Origin: Halalkalibacter alkalisediminis
Lineage (GTDB): Bacteria; Bacillota; Bacilli; Bacillales; Bacillaceae_D
Length of the DNA stretch: 64,000 nucleotides
Direction of reading: 5' to 3'
NCBI RefSeq assembly: GCF_028610705.1
Contig: NZ_JAQQWT010000005.1
Span: 184,030-248,029, forward strand
The notes under the pieces are model-generated. The model worked only from the letters and a program-made list of their open reading frames with translations. It had not been told where the DNA came from and searched no databases. How positions within the stretch are numbered: position 1 is the stretch's first letter; each line of letters starts with the position of its first letter. This document shows, piece after piece, positions 53,130 to 60,851 of the stretch. A program made the translations under genes and the position numbers.

Positions 53130-53557
53130 GATATCTGGTCCTCCCTTGATTTACGTAAAACGAGTAAGCTACAGACTAAAATAATTGAAAAAGCGATGAG
53201 CGCAAGGAACGGAATGGTCACAAAACCAAACCAGTTAATATACTGCCCTGTACATGGGACCCGTCCACAACTTGGCGCAACTTGGGAAAAGAATGAAAGC
53301 TTTTGAATGGAATAATGATAAGCCGATAGGCAAAATCCAATGAAAGATAAAATCGCCGCATAAAAAGACGCACTTGTCTCTTTTCTGATAACCCCAATGG
53401 CCAAAATTAAGACCAATGGATACATCACAATTCGCTGATACCAACAAAGCGTACAAGGCTCATACAACCTAATCTCCGAGAAATATAACGAACCCAGCGT
53501 CGCAACCAATGAGGTAAGCCAAGCAACTAAAGTTAGATTTTCAATCGTTTTTTTCAT
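53126..53557 (-). CDS. bdbC: Disulphide oxidoreductase BdbC (DsbB family)
   Basis: 143 aa with four membrane segments. Two redox Cys pairs: CTLCWYQR in the first external loop and CGRVPCTGQ in the second. It oxidises a partner thiol protein and passes electrons to quinone. The pair with the overlapping thioredoxin-like gene matches the bdbC-bdbD arrangement. Confidence 0.93.
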   Translation of the reverse strand: MKKTIENLTLVAWLTSLVATLGSLYFSEIRLYEPCTLCWYQRIVMYPLVLILAIGVIRKETSASFYAAILSFIGFCLSAYHYSIQKLSFFSQVAPSCGRVPCTGQYINWFGFVTIPFLALIAFSIILVCSLLVLRKSREDQIS

Positions 53558-53698
53558 GAGTTCTCCTCTTATCTAAACCATTTTCAGTCTTCATTATATA
53601 AAAAATCAATCTTATAAGCTAGTTTTAGAGTCATATGTTTTTTTCTACTAAAAGAGGAATTCATACTATAGGAGAATGATCTAAAGGAGTGGGCAATA

Positions 53699-54394
53699 GT
53701 GACCGCAACATTAATAGGGGTTTATTTTATTATTATTTTCTTATTTACCAACCATTTGATACCTACTAATAAAATAAAACGTCTGTGCTGTTTATCCTTT
53801 TCAAGAGGATTGGCTGTTTCTTATGTTTTTGTTTATGTCTTGCCACTCTCCATCGTGAGGAACAAACTCTTCAAACCTCTGAAAATCAACTAACAATGCA
53901 TTCAGAGCTTTATTTTATTGGACTGGTTGGGCTACTAGCCTTTTATGGACTACAGACGAAGATTGAACAAAATGAAAAAAGGACAAAGTAATCACTCTTG
54001 TGGGTAGAAATATTCTTTTTTTCCATTTACAACATATTGATTGTCTATGTTGTTACAGCTTCAAATGTTAATGGGATACAAGCTCTTTTTTACGGGGTTG
54101 CGGTTGGTCTCCATTTTATAGCTGTTTCACACGACTTATGGAGAAAGAACCCTACTTTGTACAATGTCATTGGAAGATATGTGATAACGATCGGAATTAT
54201 TATTGGATGGGCAATGGGCACTCTCGTCACTTTATCTTCTTTTACTCAATCTCTTATCTTTGCTTTTATCTCAGGGGGGCCATGATTTTAAATGTACTGA
54301 ACCAACCAAGATGCTCACTTTCCCACTTTTGCTACTGCTGTCTTTTCTTATACAACAATCACATTGGCTTTAAAATTGTTTTTTGAATGGTAAC
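53699..54394 (+). pseudogene. Multiply disrupted membrane-protein gene
   Basis: A start with AAAGGAG and GTG (53699) leads into a multi-pass membrane protein that can be followed through the frames: GLAVSYVFVYVLP, then after a frameshift near 53845 THREEQTLQT and LYFIGLVGLLAFYGLQTKIE, an in-frame TAA at 53989-53991, then FFFSIYNILIVYVVTA and ALHF-like AVGLHFIAVSHDLWRK, a frameshift at the GGGGGG run near 54280, AMILNVLNQ, and after another shift DAHFPTFATAVFSYTTITLA. At least three frameshifts and one stop. The order resembles ZIP-like permease homologues of unknown function. Confidence 0.8.
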
Positions 54395-54845
54395 TTTAAT
54401 CATTGTGCACTTTAACAATATAACATTTTTCCAAAAGGACTAAAGCAAACATTTCTTTAAAAAGGTGTTTGGCCCATTTAGTGTGTAGTTACCGTTCCAT
54501 GCCTTTACTTAGCATTTGCTCCTTACTGTTAAAACATACTCGGGAAATCAAATAATAAACCAGAGTACCATTATTCACGTGAATTTTTGTATGTTGATTC
54601 CAATTCGTATAAAGGTTCGACTTACTATAACTGAGGTAGATCCATTTTATACATCCGCCTAAAGGGATGAAAGCTGAAAAAACTATTTTTTTGGCGTATT
54701 CCATTGCCAAATTTTCATAAGGGAAAGGATTCAAGAATTTATTCATGATGTTCTTACTTGTCTTAACCATTAAAAAAAGGATGAAATTTTTAATCATATA
54801 AAAGGCAAATATAAAGCAATATAACTATGAAGGGAGATGTGTTAA
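54395..54845. other. Gene-poor stretch of about 450 bp
   Basis: A 102-codon minus-strand frame (54489-54797) has no ribosome binding site and an unusual composition; I do not call it a gene. A TTCACGTGAA palindrome at 54575-54584 is only the core of parS. No other signal. Confidence 0.45.
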
Positions 54846-55109
54846 ATGAAAAATAATATTTCTAGCCTACAAACTCAAAATGAAATTTTCCAAGCTCAGC
54901 AATCGGTTGAACACGTTCAAAATGCGGTTAGCCAAGCGCTAAGTCACCCAAATAAGCAATTAATTGACCAAGCTTATAACTCAATTGAAAAAGCTGAACA
55001 TGCTCTAGGACAGGCTTCTGATTTTGATAATCAAGATGCCATTCAATTAGTTCGAGAAGAGTTAGAAGCGCAGAAACAAGCTTTACAAAAACTACCTAAC
55101 CAACACTAA
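54846..55109 (+). CDS. Small helical protein, DUF2564-like
   Basis: 87 aa, all-helical and rich in Gln, Glu and Ala (FQAQQSVEHVQNAVSQALSH, IEKAEHALGQA, LEAQKQALQKL). Length and heptad-like pattern resemble DUF2564 proteins of Bacillus, of unknown function; the family assignment is tentative. GAAGGGAGATG precedes the ATG. Confidence 0.7.
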   Translation: MKNNISSLQTQNEIFQAQQSVEHVQNAVSQALSHPNKQLIDQAYNSIEKAEHALGQASDFDNQDAIQLVREELEAQKQALQKLPNQH

Positions 55110-55152
55110 ATGATCAAGGATTGGATCTAGTCCTCGATCAAAAAAACAAATT

Positions 55153-55193
55153 AAGACTAATGAAAAGAGTTAAATCTACTTTTCATTAGTCTT
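55153..55193. terminator. Hairpin downstream of the DUF2564-like gene
   Basis: Perfect 15-bp stem AAGACTAATGAAAAG with its complement. The T-run is short, so termination is likely but not certain. A second, imperfect hairpin lies at 55111-55140. Confidence 0.7.
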
Positions 55194-55230
55194 GTTAACC
55201 CGAGGTCCATGTTGTCTCTTATAGCTTAAA

Positions 55231-55452
55231 TCACTGAATCAATTGACTTAAATCTTGTGCCATTTTACTTAAGTGCTCTGAGGAAGAGGAAAAGTCCTCC
55301 ATCGATGCAAGTTGCTCTTCTGACGAAGAAGCGACATTCTGCGAATTAGCTACGGGTTGGTCTAGCTATTTCTTCTAACAAGTCAATGGTTTCTTTGACC
55401 TTTATGGTGCTTTGGTCAATTTGAGCTGTTGAGTTAGATACATTTTGTTAAT
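55231..55452 (-). pseudogene. Remnant of a methyl-accepting chemotaxis protein
   Basis: The minus strand ends with ASSSEEQLASMEDFSSSSEH, then LSKMAQDLSQLIQ and a TGA at 55231, the typical C-terminus of a chemoreceptor. Upstream, in another frame, come QNVSNSTAQIDQSTIKVKET and IDLLEEIA. A frameshift near 55355 separates the two and the sensor and signalling core are missing. An intact chemoreceptor is at 30556-32541. Confidence 0.82.
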
Positions 55453-55678
55453 CCCTTTAAATAAAACGCTTTTATTCCCTTCGATTCTGTTGTCATTTTT
55501 TTCTACCTTATTCTCTATACAGGCTAAAAGTCCCGGACTGTTTAATGAGTGGAGGGAAGTTTGGATAATAAATGGATCATTTCGGCTCATAAATTAGGAG
55601 TTTCGGATTTGAAAAATAGACCTGCTCGGATCATAAAAATTTACGGTACTATTCATTGGGAACATTTCCATTTAATAA

Positions 55679-55721
55679 TAAAAAAACAGACTCTATTGCG
55701 CTTTCCGCTCTTGAGTCTGTC
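55679..55721 (-). terminator. Terminator after parR
   Basis: Minus-strand ACAGACTC pairs with GAGTCTGT across an 18-nt GC-containing loop (itself pairing GCGG/GCGC weakly), followed by seven T. Confidence 0.82.
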
Positions 55722-55727
55722 CTTTTC

Positions 55728-56336
55728 TTACTTATTCATCTGCGCTAAGAAGTCACCTAATAAATCTTCCGCATCCTCTTCTTCATCGTCCTGCGCTTCT
55801 TCCGTTGCAGCGAATTCATCTCGAGCTGAATTCCAATTAAAATTCATCAAGTCATCTTCCAAATCATCTTGGTTGTCAGGTACTCGATCTTCTACATCCT
55901 CCAGATCGTCTTCAAGATCGACTGGATTCGCTTTCGAATCAAAGATCATTTCTTCTTGTTCCTGCAAATAAAGAGCTTCATCAATATTAATCGAATTACT
56001 GTTAAGAGCTGCTAGAACAGACGTCGCTCGAACAGGGTCTGCTAACAGATTATAGATGACACTGCCTAACAAAGCTTCAGAGTGAGAATGTTTAAGCCAG
56101 CTCCGTTGTTCTTTACTTAGCTGTCTCGGAAGCGGGATTGTTACTGTTTCTTTCTCGCGCGCAATAGAGTTACTAACGCCTTCAATTGTAAATTCTGCAA
56201 TTTTACTAGAGAAGTTTCTTCTTTCTGTCTCTTTTAATTTCTGTAATTGTTTTATGATGTGATCAGGTGTATCAGAAGGGAGACGGAATGTTATCGCCTG
56301 CCCCCTCTGAATCCCAGTCGTCCCCTTTTTTGTCAT
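55728..56336 (-). CDS. parR: ParR-like centromere-binding adaptor
   Basis: 202 aa. The N-terminal ribbon-helix-helix is GQAITFRLPSDTPDHIIKQL, then KETERRNFSSKIAEFTIEGV (about residues 12-54), the DNA-binding part of ParR-type adaptors. A second predicted helical unit (IPLPRQLSKEQRSWLKHSHS) follows. The C-terminal 65 residues are strongly acidic (DLEDDLEDVEDRVPDNQDDL), as expected for the tail that contacts the actin-like filament. It starts 12 bases after parM behind AGGGTGAT. It should bind the iteron array upstream of parM. Confidence 0.85.
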   Translation of the reverse strand: MTKKGTTGIQRGQAITFRLPSDTPDHIIKQLQKLKETERRNFSSKIAEFTIEGVSNSIAREKETVTIPLPRQLSKEQRSWLKHSHSEALLGSVIYNLLADPVRATSVLAALNSNSINIDEALYLQEQEEMIFDSKANPVDLEDDLEDVEDRVPDNQDDLEDDLMNFNWNSARDEFAATEEAQDDEEEDAEDLLGDFLAQMNK

Positions 56337-56348
56337 GAAATCACCCTA

Positions 56349-57518
56349 CTAGTTTTTTACAGCTTTTTTATCAGTGTCTTTCTGACTTTTTCGGTCAAAT
56401 GCTGCAATTAACTTATAATAAGCATTTGCCATCATCCAAATGCTTTCTTTCTCATCTTCAAAGAATCCAATGTTATATCCATCTAAGTTGTTATTTAGTG
56501 TTGTTAGGTAATCTTTAAGAACCATCGCACCACCACCTACGAAATAAGCAATTTCCGTTTGAGAGTTCTTTTGCCAAACATTACGTAAATGACGGTACTG
56601 TTTCTTTGCTAGCTCTAAAAGAATACGGTCAGTAATATCGTGAACGCTTGTCCGACTACCTTTTACCATAATATGATTACGATCTTGTTTTTTCGTTAAG
56701 ATTTCTACTACATCTCGACGACTATCTAACTCAATACCATGCTTCGTTCTAATTTCTTCTCTAATCGCTTCTAAAGATTCAGAAACACCTAGATTGAAAC
56801 CTTGTGCCTTATCATCATCAACATTACGATTTTTAATAACCGCAATATCCGTTGATAAACCACCGATATCTTGAATGATAATTCTCTTATCAACTAAATC
56901 TCTATTCGTAATGTTTAAGTTATTATCCATTACTAAGTTAATGTAAGCAGCAAATCCTTCAGGATATATCTTTAGCTGATCAAATTTTATATTAACCTTT
57001 AATCCTTGGTATTTAGGAGTGACTAAAAATTCTACTTGGTGTACCGAACTTAATAGTCGCGATCTGTAGCCGACATCTTTACCTTCTTTTACTTCACGTA
57101 GGGGAAGCCCTGTTCCAAGCGTGTAATTAGCATCAATTACATTGTTTGTCTTTTTAAAAGCTTCTTTATTTTCTTCTCTCACTGCATCCAATGCTAACGT
57201 AGCAAACAACATAACAAGCGTTTGGTCTTCCTCAGATTTACTACTACCTGGATCTAGTTCTGATGCGTTGTCACTTTTAGCTGCTAAGTTCCCAACACGA
57301 TAGATGACATTATTATCTTTTAAAGCAGGGGAGTGAACTCTAATATGTATACCCTCTAATGGATCCTTATCGTTTAATTCCTCGATCCCAATAACAGGAC
57401 GGTCTTCTGTATCTCTAGCAATGACATTTGGAATATTCAATTCAAAATCAGCTTTTCCAAATAACGCTTTAATCGAATCATTACCTACATCAATTGCAGC
57501 AATTCTACTTTTACTCAT
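56349..57518 (-). CDS. parM: Actin-like ATPase of the ParM/StbA family
   Basis: 389 aa. Actin-fold motifs: phosphate-1 AAIDVGNDSIKALFG (residues 7-21), phosphate-2 IIIQDIGGLSTDIAVIKN, adenosine loop YFVGGGAMVLKDYL. Such proteins polymerise and push DNA copies apart through a ParR adaptor bound to a centromere. The ATG at 57518 has GGAAGGTG upstream; the longer frame to 57569 has no site. With parR it forms a two-gene operon. Base composition is like the surroundings. ParM-type loci are usually plasmid-borne, so integration from a plasmid is a reasonable inference. A decayed partial copy lies at 58255-58980. Confidence 0.92.
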   Translation of the reverse strand: MSKSRIAAIDVGNDSIKALFGKADFELNIPNVIARDTEDRPVIGIEELNDKDPLEGIHIRVHSPALKDNNVIYRVGNLAAKSDNASELDPGSSKSEEDQTLVMLFATLALDAVREENKEAFKKTNNVIDANYTLGTGLPLREVKEGKDVGYRSRLLSSVHQVEFLVTPKYQGLKVNIKFDQLKIYPEGFAAYINLVMDNNLNITNRDLVDKRIIIQDIGGLSTDIAVIKNRNVDDDKAQGFNLGVSESLEAIREEIRTKHGIELDSRRDVVEILTKKQDRNHIMVKGSRTSVHDITDRILLELAKKQYRHLRNVWQKNSQTEIAYFVGGGAMVLKDYLTTLNNNLDGYNIGFFEDEKESIWMMANAYYKLIAAFDRKSQKDTDKKAVKN

Positions 57519-57579
57519 ATAAACACACCTTCCAATCAAATTTTTGGGGTCAAACCAAGTTTTTCCCACTTACTAGTAG

Positions 57580-57606
57580 ATTATAGTAGAGTTGTAGATT
57601 CGTCAA
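57580..57606 (-). promoter_or_regulatory. parM promoter
   Basis: TTGACG (57606-57601) and TATAAT (57585-57580) on the minus strand, spaced 15 bp. In the duplicated copy the TATAAT is conserved (near 59041) but the TTGACG is changed. Confidence 0.65.
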
Positions 57607-57619
57607 TGATACTTAAGTT

Positions 57620-57775
57620 GTATTCAAACACGATTACAAGTTTACAGTTTTGTATACAACGTTACAAACCAGTACACACACTATCACAACAACATGCGTA
57701 CAGTTTTGTATACATGCACACATTTTTGCAAACAAACTGCATACAAAACGTAAACATGCACACATTAATGTAAAC
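57620..57775. repeat. Centromere-like iteron array 1 (parC candidate)
   Basis: About fourteen hexamers of the type G(T/C)NNAC recur at one-helical-turn spacing: 57620, 57632, 57640, 57652, 57660, 57672, 57696, 57708, 57716, 57728, 57739, 57750, 57758 and 57770, with a weak one near 57682. Examples are GTATAC, GCACAC, GTAAAC and GCATAC. The steps are 8 to 12 bp, averaging about 11. Arrays of ~11-bp iterons next to the parM promoter are the centromere of R1-type ParMRC systems. Confidence 0.82.
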
Positions 57776-58250
57776 ATTCGTTTTTTTTTTGATCTCAGTT
57801 CGACAATTTACCTCCCCCTCCTCTCTTTCGTCAAAATAAAAAAACGTTCCTATAGGCACCCTAAATAAAAACTCCGTCGCTTACCTTTTCTTCAAGTGAA
57901 TTTGCAAAATCCCCCTCCCCCCACTCCTTCTTTTTTCTAGAAAGGAATCTAATGGTTTTCCATGCCTCATTGCTTTCAAAAAAAAAATGAATCACGTTGC
58001 ACAAATCCTCAGTCCACTCGAGAAAAATAATGGACTAATTATCTCTAGCTCTCTTTCGTCAGGCCAATCACTAAATTGATCACTTCTATTTCAAGCTTGT
58101 TCTAATTACTCACTACCTTCATTATTTAATAACCCAAAACATACCGATGCCCTAACATCCTATTGAAAATATTTTTTTAGTTTACTATTAACTAGTTTTA
58201 TAACAGCGCTTTTAGTTTGTAATATACACTTTGGAGATGTTTCGTCATTC
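57776..58250. other. Copy-1 remnant of the GH105 gene leader
   Basis: No gene. The stretch aligns with 59237-59545: CTCCTTCTTTTTTCTAGAAA and ATAACCCAAAACAT occur in both with small differences. It ends in CTTTGGAGATGTTTCGTCAT, the degenerate counterpart of the GH105 ribosome binding site and start codon. The cre site and palindrome found at the intact gene are degraded here. Confidence 0.75.
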
Positions 58251-58254
58251 AATG

Positions 58255-58980
58255 CCATGCTTCGTTCAGGTTTCATTCGTCTGATTGCTTCTAGTGATTC
58301 CGATACACCTATTCGAAACCTTTTGCTTTACCATCATTGACATTGCGTTTTTTATGACCGCAATCACCGATATCATAAAAAGTAATTGTCTTATCAACCA
58401 AATCTCAATTAGTGATATTTAAGTTATGATCCATCAATCGTTAATTCCTTTTAGGTTCTATCTTCACATGATTAAATTTACTATTAACCTTTGGTATTTA
58501 GGAGTGACTAAAAATTCTACCGGTAAATCAAAGTTTATTAGTCGCGATCCGTATCCGACATCTTTACTTTCTTTTACTTCACTTAGGGAACCCTGTTTTA
58601 AACAATGTAGCTAGTACCCATTACATTGTTTGTCTTTTTAAAAGCTTCTTTAATTTCTTCTCTCACCACATCCCATGCTAACAAGATAACAACACAACAA
58701 GCGTTTGGTCACCCTCCGTTTTATAACATGGATCTAGTTCTAATGCATGGTCACTTTTAATTGCTTAGCCAACGACAGATGACATTATGATCTTTTAAAG
58801 CAGGGGAGTGAACTCTGCTATGTGCCGCCATCCAATAAATGATCCTTTCCAATAACAGGACGACTTTCTGTATCTTTTACGCAACCACATTGGATATATT
58901 CCATTCAAAATCAACTTTTCCAAATAACCCCTTGATCAAATCATGACCTACACCCATTGCGCAATTCTACTTTTACTCAT
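58255..58980 (-). pseudogene. Decayed second copy of parM
   Basis: Minus-strand sequence aligns with parM from its start codon (CAT at 58978-58980 matching 57516-57518) to about parM position 56734. Identical blocks such as TTACATTGTTTGTCTTTTTA and TTTAGGAGTGACTAAAAATT (plus strand) alternate with deletions; about 59 bp are lost overall and many stops and frameshifts occur. The 3' half of parM and parR were never part of the copy. Confidence 0.9.
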
Positions 58981-59080
58981 AAAAAATGCACCCGAATCGA
59001 GTTTCCTGAGCGAAACTAAATATTTCCATCTTACTAGTAGATTATAGTGAAGTTGCAGACTCGCTAATCGCGGTTAAATT

Positions 59081-59236
59081 GTATACGAATACGATTATAT
59101 GTATACATTTCTGTTTACAATGTTACAAACTTGTACACATACTGCGACAACAAGATGTGTACAAGTTTGTATTCATGCATACATTAATGTGTACTTCATG
59201 TATGCAATACGTAAACACGTATACATTAATGTATAC
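59081..59236. repeat. Centromere-like iteron array 2 (duplicate)
   Basis: The same array as at 57620-57775, displaced by exactly 1461 bp at every repeat (59081, 59093, 59101, 59113, 59121, 59133, 59157, 59169, 59177, 59189, 59200, 59211, 59219, 59231). No insertion or deletion has occurred across 156 bp. Individual hexamers differ between copies but mostly stay within the G(T/C)NNAC form, several becoming GTATAC or GTGTAC. Confidence 0.85.
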
Positions 59237-59468
59237 GCTTGTTTTTTTTTACCTTTCTCCTCTCCCCTACTCCTTCTCTTTTCTAGAAAAGAAGCTAACG
59301 GTTATCGATGCCCCTTTGCTTTCTTACAACAAATGAATCATGATATAGGCCTCTTTAAGAAGCAGATAATTGACTATTTATCCTAACGCTCTTTTTCAGC
59401 CAGTCCCTAAATCGATTCAATCACCTCTATTATGAATAACCCAAAACATGTCCATGCCCAACACCCTA

Positions 59469-59517
59469 TTGACAACGCTTTCAGTTTCTTATTAAATGAT
59501 TATAACAACGTTGTTAT
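59469..59517 (+). promoter_or_regulatory. GH105 promoter with cre site and palindromic operator
   Basis: TTGACAACGCTTTCA (59469-59483) is both a -35 (TTGACA) and a 14-of-15 match to the CcpA cre consensus. A -10 (TTAAAT, 59492-59497) follows after 17 bp. ATAACAACGTTGTTAT (59502-59517) is a perfect 16-bp palindrome with central CG, the form of LacI/GalR-family operators, placed over the start point. Confidence 0.75.
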
Positions 59518-59544
59518 TCAACTATACTTTGGAGGTGTTTCGTT

Positions 59545-60648
59545 ATGTCTTATAAATTAATTGAAAAGCTCAAAACGCAATATATGAGCGGATGTGGAAA
59601 GTGGTATTCCTATAACTGGCATTATGTAGAAGGTTGTATTATGAAAGCTTATTTAGAAAGTTATAACCAAACTGGTAATGAGGAGGAATACCTTTTTGTG
59701 AAAAATTTTATAGACCAACTAGTTGATGAAAATGGAAATGTTGAACAGATTGACGTCAGCTACTACAGTATTGATCAAATTAGAATGACTGAAATTCTAT
59801 TTAAACTCTATGAAAAAGAACAAGATCCAAAGTATAAAAAAGTTCTAGATCTAATCTATAAGCAATTAGAAACATATCCACGTACTTCGACAAAAAACTT
59901 CTGGCATAAAACCAATTACCCCCATCAAATTTGGATGGACGGTCTTTACATGGGTCAGCCTTTTTACGTTCAATATATTAAAGAATTTGAAGCTACTAAA
60001 GACTATTCCGATACTCTAGAACAATTTAAACAAGTAAGGAAGCTTTTGTTCGACGAAGAAACACAACTTTACTTTCATGCTTATGACGAAAGTCGTGAAA
60101 TGTTTTGGGCAGATAAGTCTACTGGCCTCTCCCCTCACGTTTGGGCTCGTGCCGTTGGGTGGTTTGTGATGGCCCTTGTCGATATTCTTGAAACGTTAGC
60201 AAACGAAAAGGTTGATACACAACCATTAAAAGATCTCTTAAAAGAAGCTGTCGATGGCATGCTACGCTACCAACACTATAGCGGCATGTGGTACCAGGTT
60301 GTTGAATTAAGTGGACGAAAAGGCAATTACTTAGAATCTAGCGGCACATTAATGTTTTCATATGCGATTTTAAAAGGAGCTAGGCTAGGCTATCTTCCGG
60401 AAGGCTATCGAACATTCGGAAAAGCGGCATTTGATGGAACCGTCAAAAAGTATGTTACCGAAGAGAATGGCGAAGTTTTATTAAGTGGCATTTGTAAAAG
60501 TGCCGGTCTTGGTACACACCCAGATACAGGCGTTGTTAGAGATGGAAGCTACGACTATTACATCGCTGGAGAACCAATCGTAACCAACAACGGACATGGC
60601 GTTGCTCCACTTCTAATGGCTTTTAATGAAATAAAGCATATTCTTTAA
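59545..60648 (+). CDS. Glycoside hydrolase family 105 (unsaturated uronyl hydrolase)
   Basis: 367 aa, (alpha/alpha)6 barrel. GH105 enzymes such as YteR and YesR remove the unsaturated uronic acid left by pectate or rhamnogalacturonan lyases. Visible: WYSYNWHYVEGCI, NYPHQIWMDGLYMGQPFYVQ with the catalytic Asp132, SPHVWARAVGWFVMALVDIL, and GTHPDTGVVRDGSYDYYIAG. No signal peptide, so it acts on imported oligosaccharides. It is monocistronic, with cre and LacI-type sites upstream. No lyase or transporter accompanies it in the window. Strong GGAGGTG site. Confidence 0.92.
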   Translation: MSYKLIEKLKTQYMSGCGKWYSYNWHYVEGCIMKAYLESYNQTGNEEEYLFVKNFIDQLVDENGNVEQIDVSYYSIDQIRMTEILFKLYEKEQDPKYKKVLDLIYKQLETYPRTSTKNFWHKTNYPHQIWMDGLYMGQPFYVQYIKEFEATKDYSDTLEQFKQVRKLLFDEETQLYFHAYDESREMFWADKSTGLSPHVWARAVGWFVMALVDILETLANEKVDTQPLKDLLKEAVDGMLRYQHYSGMWYQVVELSGRKGNYLESSGTLMFSYAILKGARLGYLPEGYRTFGKAAFDGTVKKYVTEENGEVLLSGICKSAGLGTHPDTGVVRDGSYDYYIAGEPIVTNNGHGVAPLLMAFNEIKHIL

Positions 60649-60662
60649 ACTTAATTGAAGAC

Positions 60663-60700
60663 AAGGCTATCTGACGCATATATTCAGATAGCCTTTCTTG
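60663..60700 (+). terminator. Terminator after the GH105 gene
   Basis: Perfect 12-bp stem AAGGCTATCTGA with its complement, 9-nt loop, then TCTTG. Confidence 0.88.
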
Positions 60701-60720
60701 TGATTAAAGCTCAAGAACAC

Positions 60721-60812
60721 TTATCCACATGTGGATAAACGTTTTGTTGAATATTTTTTCTTCTTATTCAGTTGTGTATAACCTTTTGGCCCCACTTTAA
60801 CGATTATCCACA
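60721..60812. promoter_or_regulatory. DnaA-box cluster
   Basis: Four matches to TTATNCACA in 92 bp: TTATCCACA at 60721-60729, its inverse directly abutting at 60730-60738 (an 18-bp palindrome), TGTGTATAA at 60773-60781, and TTATCCACA at 60804-60812. The stretch between is AT-rich. Clusters of this kind outside oriC titrate DnaA in B. subtilis. Confidence 0.85.
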
Positions 60813-60845
60813 AAAAAAACAACCAACCGTAAAAGGTTGATTGTT
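60812..60845 (-). terminator. Terminator after the rlmN-like gene
   Basis: Minus-strand AACAATCAACC pairs with GGTTGGTTGTT (one G-U), followed by eight T. Confidence 0.88.
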
Positions 60846-60851
60846 CTATGC

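Noticed and set aside
54575-54584. TTCACGTGAA palindrome as parS
   Set aside because: Only the ten central bases fit.
54489-54797. 102-codon minus-strand frame
   Set aside because: No ribosome binding site, no recognisable motif and odd composition; it may be old pseudogene or chance.
55549-55971. 140-codon serine-rich plus-strand frame
   Set aside because: It is the antisense of the acidic C-terminus of parR.
58255-58980. Second functional parM
   Set aside because: Numerous frameshifts, stops and a net loss of about 59 bp; only about two-thirds of the gene is represented.
57620-59236. CRISPR array as an explanation for the short repeats
   Set aside because: The repeats are 6-bp motifs at ~11-bp spacing, not 25-40-bp repeats with unique spacers, and no cas genes are near.
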